Below, piece by piece: positions 58,366 through 64,000 of a stretch of DNA of 64,000 nucleotides. The notes beneath the pieces were generated by a model. The model saw nothing but the letters and a program-made list of their open reading frames with translations. It had not been told where the DNA came from and ran no database searches. The first letter of the stretch is position 1, and each line of letters starts with the position of its first letter. The stretch is from Rhytidiadelphus loreus (Eukaryota > Streptophyta > Bryopsida > Hypnales > Hylocomiaceae): positions 20,192,760 to 20,256,759 of the forward strand of contig OX344762.1 in assembly GCA_947034895.1 (NCBI GenBank), read 5' to 3'. Both the position numbers and the translations under genes were made by a program.

Positions 58366-59834
58366 CATCAAACTACATCCCCCTCTTTGAACGAAGCTTC
58401 CTCAATGAACATGAATTGGATAAAGTGCAATTTTTGGCAGCATTCATCATCCACTCAATGGATGTTAGACACAAAAATGGTTTTAATCTCTAAGGTGCTA
58501 GTATGTTACTCAACCTCAATTACTTCCCCCTTTATTTTTTTGTGGATTCTTTTGGATTTTTCATGCCATGTACTGATCAAAACATGCTTGTGACTTGTAA
58601 ACTTTGCAAGTTTGGGCACAGGATATGATAATTACAAGTTTGCAAGCTCGGTTTATGCAGTGGGCATGAATGTTTTGAATTCAGCTATAGAATCTTTCAG
58701 GATGTGAATTGACTACAATTTGTTTTGATCATATTCTACGTCCCTGAAATTCAAGTACGCAGTCTGACTGGAAAATACCTTACGTAGCTAGTGAAGCATG
58801 AGGTAGTCGTTAGAATGTTTGGATACGAGAGGATATTCCATATGTCGACAAGCTAATTTGAGCAGGCTGGTGTCTTCAACTTACAAGGATTGCTTTGCTG
58901 CATTAATTCATCAGATTGATCAAATTGAAAGTAAACTAAATACCAAATTAAAATGTTACTCCCATCAATCAAGGAGCAGGTAGTTTTGATTATCTCAAAC
59001 TTGTTTCTTCAACTTATGCAAATTAATGTGACCTTTAGACCCATTCCATGGCACAGATTCCAGATCCAAAAAACTCCTATCACATGAAAGATAAGAGTGT
59101 ATCCAAAAGTGTCCCAATCCCATGTGTACAGTAAACTTTGGTACACTTGTCCAAGACTGAAATGTCACGCAATTAAAAAGTAGACACTTTTCCTTAAGCA
59201 AATGAGATATGCTAAAGTTGTCCAATCCCATGTGTACACCACGGGACATACTCTCAGAATATACTGAAATGTGATAATATTGGAGAACTGTACTGTACCA
59301 ACCAAACGGAAGTGGATGAATTATAGGTTTTTTTCATCCTTAGGATGCATGTTCTGGATGAAAAGCAAGCCGCATGGCGTAACGAGCCCTTTCTCCCGCT
59401 CCCGCACTCCACTTCTTGACACCGTCCTTCGGTTGGTTTCCAAGACCTTTGCCTTCCGCCTCCGACCAGAGGTCGGTCTGATATCGCCTGCGCTTTTCGA
59501 ATGAACGTTGCCCTCCATCAAACGCAGCTAATCACTTCTTGCACAGGCCGGGATTCAATCAATCGGAGTATTACCATACCCCAGTGCAAATTTCTACCTC
59601 TCTATTGAAATTCTAGTGCAAATTTCTACCAAATTTTGCACTAGAAATCAGTGAGTTTAGTTTGGGCTTCCTCGGAATGTGCTTGTAGTATCTGGAGAAT
59701 GTGCTTTTAGAATCTTTGCTCCTGTTAGTTACTCGCTTTGTTATTTTGAATGAATTCGAACTCAGTACAGTAGTGTAATCCATGTGGCAGAGTGTGTTGC
59801 AGCTGAAGTGTTGCAGCTGAGTGTTGCAGTAGAA
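58366..59834. promoter_or_regulatory. Upstream flank of the YiiX-like gene
   Basis: Mostly AT-rich. About 59370-59520 is a GC-richer island open on both strands (minus strand: RPTSGRRRKAKVLETNRR), probably a repeat-derived fragment. At 59799-59828 TGTTGCAGCTGA-like units repeat just before the start. No TATA site is confidently placed. Confidence 0.3.
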
Positions 59835-62800
59835 ATGGAGCGGCGATTATTAGTTTCTGCGTTTTGGGGTTGTACTCTTGTTTGGACTGCAATAATTGGC
59901 ATTGGTGTCGATGCATACCAGCAGGTCTTTGCTCCCAGTGATGTGCTTCCCCTATTGCCGAGGTCCATTGCCATGCCAGTGCTCAAGAGTTTACACAACC
60001 CAGTGGATCTGCTGCCGAAGTTTGTGGCCGCGGTCTCTTCTCGAAACGACACGGTGCAATGGAAGGGGACCTGCTTTTATGTGAATGAAGCTTATATGGA
60101 GTACACTGAGCCTAAGGAGGATGGGCATAATGGGGGTGGCATTCTTCACATTAAGGTAGCTGACGTTCCTACTTGAATTGTTGTTTTTTGAGACTTTGTC
60201 ACGCTTTGTGCTTCATCGTTGAGGTGTATTGTGCTTCATTGTATTTATTTCTCCTGTACTGTGCATGTTGGAAGAAAACCTTGCTTCTTAAATTAACCAG
60301 AAAACATTCAAACCGACACTCAAACCTAACAAGGTTCCCAGATTGCTTATTCATAGACTTAGGGTTTGGTTGTGCATTTGGCAACCTCTTTTGAGTGAAC
60401 GAGATGTCATGGATTTTGAATGCTCAATTTGATTTATCATATTATGAGTAGTAGTATTCGGATAGGGCGGAATTTTATACCACCTGAATCAGTGAAGAGG
60501 ATTGTATGTGTTGGTCTAAGAAAAACTAAATTGAACAAAGAAAGTCCCCGCATGGCATACTCAAAATTGCGAAAAAACATTGAGAGCCGATTTGGGCTTC
60601 TTGGTCAATTGGGGGGTAATGCCGTGGTTAAGTTTACAGTGTCGGTTTGAGGGATAATCTTTAGTGACAATAGTTTGCATCCTGTGGTGTGCACATTATT
60701 AAGTTAATATTTTGGTTTTTGGATGTTTGCAGACCAGCAACGCACACAGCTGGACATGCATGGACCTTTACGTTTTTGCAACGCCGTACCGTCTGACTTG
60801 GACCTTCTACTTTACTGGACGCCATCACACATTGAAAATTGATAAGTGGGAAGAAGGGGAGCTCGACTATGTAATTTTCATGACCTTCTTGCCTTTCAAA
60901 AGAAAAGAAATGGCTTTCATGTTCTAGTTAGTTTTTTTAGTAAATTAGATTGTTCGGGGAAACGTTGTAAAATAGAGTTCTCCTCGATTCATGGGAGGTC
61001 TCGCTACGGTTACAATGATCGTATGGATCATATTGTATAGCGAGGCCTTTCTGTGACTATAGAGACACCTCCCATTGAATCACGGAGAAGATTCATCTAT
61101 GAAGTTATCTAAATGTGTTTGAACAATTGAATTTTTCTGATCCTATTATTTGCAGATGATGAAGAAGTGATAGTCATTTACATCTGCATGCTCTGAGATG
61201 CTGTCAAAGTGCATCCTCTTTTCTTTTTTACTCTTTTTTGTAGATATTTTAGCCGTGGACAATTGCAGTATTATTCCATCTCGTGAAGTTGGGTTTTAGA
61301 ACTGTTGAATTAGTACGGGAGTATCTTTACGGTTCCAGGTTCTCATCAATTTGGTCTTCTTGTGATACAGGTGAAGAACAAGGGCTTTTCAGTGTTTTTG
61401 ATGCCCGCCGGTATGCTGGGAACTTTGCTAGCGTTGTGGGACGTGATTCCATTATTTTCTAGTTCAGGGTGGGGAGAAAACTCGAATATTGCTTTTATCA
61501 AATCTCACATGGGGGTGGAATTCGTCAAGCGCCAGCAGCCTCGTGTGTCAGATGTCAATGTCGCCGACTTACATTCAGGAGACTTTTTAGCCATGTCCAA
61601 AATCAGAGGCCGATGGGGTGCATTTGAGACTCTTGAAAAATGGGTGACTGGAGCACAGGCTGGACACACTGCGGTTTGTCTCCGTGACGAAGATGGCAAA
61701 CTCTGGGTTGGAGAATCCGGTCACGAAAATGCTGCTGTAGGTTTTCATCTTTTCAATTTTATGAATTGGAATGGCAAAGCATAACAAGATTTTCAGTAAT
61801 TGTTTCAGGAACTTTCGGATAGCATCTTAAAGAGAATCTTCTTCATGATTCAGAGGGAGGTCTCCCCTGGCCATACAGAGGCCTCTCTAAGTATCGTGGG
61901 GAATTCTCCGTATGGTCACTGTGACTATAGAGAGAGTTTCCATGAGTAAGTAGGAAGATTTACTCTATGATGCTATCTAATAGTTCTTAACGCAGTCTAA
62001 GTTTACTGAAAAAAATCTTCTGATCCTTGGATGCTGATATTGAATTGCTGAACAATGCCACATAATGAAGTATTGTATAAGATGATTTCTTGCTGTGAAT
62101 ACTTATCTATGCCAAGTATAATTTTTTTAACATATGTGGGTTTTAATCCTTGTTTTCTATACAGGGTGAAGAGGTAATTGTCATAATTCCATGGGAAGAG
62201 TGGTGGGAGTTACAAACTTCTGATGTTGCCAATTGTCATGTAGCGGTCTTGCCATTACATCCGGCTTTGCGTGCCAAATTCAATGTAACGGCTGCGTGGG
62301 AATATGCTCGCCGAATGAATGGTTTACCTTATGGCTATCATAACATGATTTTCAGCTGGATCGATACTCCGACTGACAATTACCCCCCTCCTCTTGGCTC
62401 CAACTTGGCAAGTCTTCTGGCAGTATCATATCAACTTTTGTCATTCTATGAACATTATGTTATATTTTAAGTGAACAGGTCATAATTTGGGGGGATCAAT
62501 TTTCGCCCTTGGCTTCAAATAAATGCTAACAGCAACCTTATATTGATGGCAGGTGGCATCTGTGATTACTGTGTGGACTCGATTGCAACCTGATTATGCT
62601 GCGAATATGTGGAATGAAGCTTTGAATAAACGACTGAATACAGAGGTAATCAACTCTCTGATCACTGGCAGTGAGAAGTTTCCTCTGCACAATGCTTCCT
62701 CAGAAATTTGTGATTCTACTTGCAATGTTATTATGGCCGTGTGTTTCCTATGGATCTAGAAATGGGCCAACTTTGTAAATTAATGAATTCTTTTTGCAAA

Positions 62801-64000
62801 CGCTGTTCATGCAACATGATTGTATTTTTCTATTTATATGATTCTTCTAGGTTTGTTTCACGTGTCTTAGTATTTTGTGTGTATTTTTTTGTTTATGTAC
62901 TCAACTTTGCTCTGCATCTTGGCATCCTTGAGTTGTAGTGGCATGGCACTTTTTGAGAACAGTGTCAAGTACGAATTATTTAGCGTAAAGTCGTGTCAAA
63001 TGAGAGAAAATCAAGCAAATTTAGGCTGTGACTAACTCAAGTGTGAAGACTTCCTCATTCATTTGGCTCCAAACTTCAAACTTTGCAAAAAAGAACATGT
63101 CAAGGATTCCAATTTTAGAGGGTTCTGTAGATTGTTACGATGTGGTTGATCCTACTTTTTGGCAGTGAAGTTACATGGACGTGCAAATATTGTTTTTTGC
63201 AGGGTCTGGATCTTCCTGGGGTAATGGTAGAAAGTGAGAAACAAGGTATTCCATTTGAGGAGCTTCTAGCTATCCCAGAGAAGGATGATTGGGAGTACAG
63301 TGATGGATTTTCCACAACTTGTGTGGCCTTCATTCTCCAGATGTACAAAGAAGCTGGACTTTTTGACTCCCTTGCCACTTCCATCCAAGTCACAGAGTTT
63401 ACGGTTAGTGCCAATCTATTCAGCTTTATATTTATTGTTCAGATTGCGTTACAGTATTTAATGTTTTCCAATCTATCTATTATTGAAATCTTGGTTGCCA
63501 ACTGTATTGAATTAGCTTGGCTGTGTTGTACTCTGGATTGAAAGCACTTTGAGATGCGTTTCAAGCATGGGATTAGAGAGAAGAGAATAAACGCCAGCCA
63601 TTATTTGTAGGCTGGCTTGACTTAAGAGTCTGTTCATCTTGGGCTGCACGTTTGGTCCTGAGAGTCCAAAACTACTATATAATAGTGATTGAATATGGAA
63701 GAAGCGATGGTAAAATTGAGAAGTTTCTATATAAAAACGTCAAGTTTTAAAATAAGTTACGTGTAACAATAATCGCTGAAGACGCGTGTTATAAGTTTAA
63801 TAGTTCCTAAAAACAACTTAAAAGTTACCTAGCAAATCCTTGCAGAACCGCCTGGAATTAGATCTACCGACTCTACATGCTGTAATTGATTTTTATTTTT
63901 ATTTTCTTGAACAAATGGTATTGGTTGCAGATCAGGGATGCCTATATGCTCAAGTTTTTTGAAGATGACGTGTCTCGGTTGCCAAGCTGGTGCAATGTCA
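59835..64000 (+). CDS. Conserved plant protein, probable permuted papain-like (YiiX/NlpC-P60-type) hydrolase; 3' end outside the window
   Basis: Exons: 59835-60155, 60733-60870, 61371-61736, 62165-62407, 62553-62645, 63203-63403, 63931 onward; all are in frame, giving at least 477 residues. The start is the first ATG of the frame (MERRLLVSAFWG); 51 bp of open sequence lie before it without an ATG. Residues about 5-25 are hydrophobic, a signal peptide or anchor, so the protein enters the secretory route. A Gly-Asp (SGDF, about 223) and a His in AGHTAVC (about 252) are followed far downstream by a Cys in STTCVAF (about 427). His before Cys is the order in permuted papain-like amidases. Other conserved blocks: VIIPWEEWWEL, YGYHNMIFSWIDT, AANMWNEALNKRL, QVTEFTIRDAYMLKFFE. 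The family is widespread in plants and uncharacterised as far as I know. Intron 4 uses a GC donor (TTG/GCAAGT). Introns 2 and 3 each hold a related small repeat. The catalytic role is inference. Confidence 0.8.
60945..61110. repeat. Small foldback repeat in intron 2, copy 1
   Basis: It contains GGGAGGTCTCGCTA and, further on, TAGCGAGGCC and GACACCTCCC, so it can fold on itself. The right side GACTATAGAGA, GAAGATTCATCTATGA, AGTTATCTAA matches the copy in intron 3. Confidence 0.5.
61814..61978. repeat. Small foldback repeat in intron 3, copy 2
   Basis: The ends GATAGCATC (61818-61826) and GATGCTATC (61967-61975) are inverted. Inner blocks GGGAGGTCTC and GACTATAGAGAGAG match the intron 2 copy. 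No coding sequence; probably a MITE. Confidence 0.5.

Noticed and set aside
59784..59834. Upstream extension of the hydrolase reading frame
   Set aside because: It begins with GTG and comes from small tandem GTTGCAGCTGA-like repeats; the first ATG at 59835 gives a normal signal-peptide start.
1..64000. CRISPR arrays, rRNA or tRNA genes, bacterial operons
   Set aside because: None seen. The repeats present are inverted or dispersed, not regularly spaced, and the genes have introns.

Overview
The window is nuclear DNA from a land plant. The three multi-exon genes have ordinary spliceosomal introns, and the gene families are plant ones: a full-size PDR-type ABCG transporter, an F-box/leucine-rich-repeat protein and a Ty1/copia element primed by initiator-Met tRNA. 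The intergenic DNA is AT-rich and full of MITEs and foldback elements. The compact genes, divergent ABCG sequence and F-box type fit a bryophyte best (perhaps a liverwort). That placement is inference.

Layout. 1-9716 (+): 3' part of an ABCG transporter; 19 exons can be joined in frame (first half's membrane domain, second nucleotide-binding domain, second membrane domain). 9.7-21.7 kb: gene-poor, with two near-identical inverted 302-bp MITEs, a 287-bp MITE, a TTAA-flanked 398-bp element, a 441-bp MITE with an internal 94-bp palindrome, and older dispersed repeats. 21.7-23.6 kb (-): two-exon F-box/LRR gene, 520 aa. 23.6-34.1 kb: mostly repeats, one decayed coding remnant, two TTAA-type elements and a diverged direct-repeat pair. 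34.16-39.78 kb: complete, young Ty1/copia element (183-bp LTRs, 5-bp target duplication GATCA, intact 1676-codon polyprotein) that also carries an antisense ORF with an RNase H1-type hybrid-binding domain. 39.8-44.2 kb: repeats. 44.2-45.8 kb (-): intronless 532-codon orphan gene with repeated Lys-Gly-containing helices. 46-57.9 kb: repeats, including a 172-bp CACTA foldback, a 1.3-kb TTAA element containing a 321-bp foldback, and a Stowaway MITE. 57.9-58.4 kb: possible membrane-protein remnant. 59.8-64.0 kb (+): 5' part of a conserved plant gene whose protein looks like a permuted papain-like (YiiX/NlpC-P60-type) hydrolase; it runs off the window.

The genes do not form a pathway: a membrane exporter, an SCF-type ubiquitin-ligase adaptor, a secreted or membrane-anchored hydrolase and an orphan, separated by transposons. 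The most unusual item is the antisense hybrid-binding ORF in the copia element. Its ATG overlaps the sense stop codon by one base, and it accounts for an odd Pro/Ser/Thr-rich tail on the sense polyprotein.

Exon boundaries were read by eye from GT/GC-AG sites, frame continuity and family conservation. No alignment or search was run.
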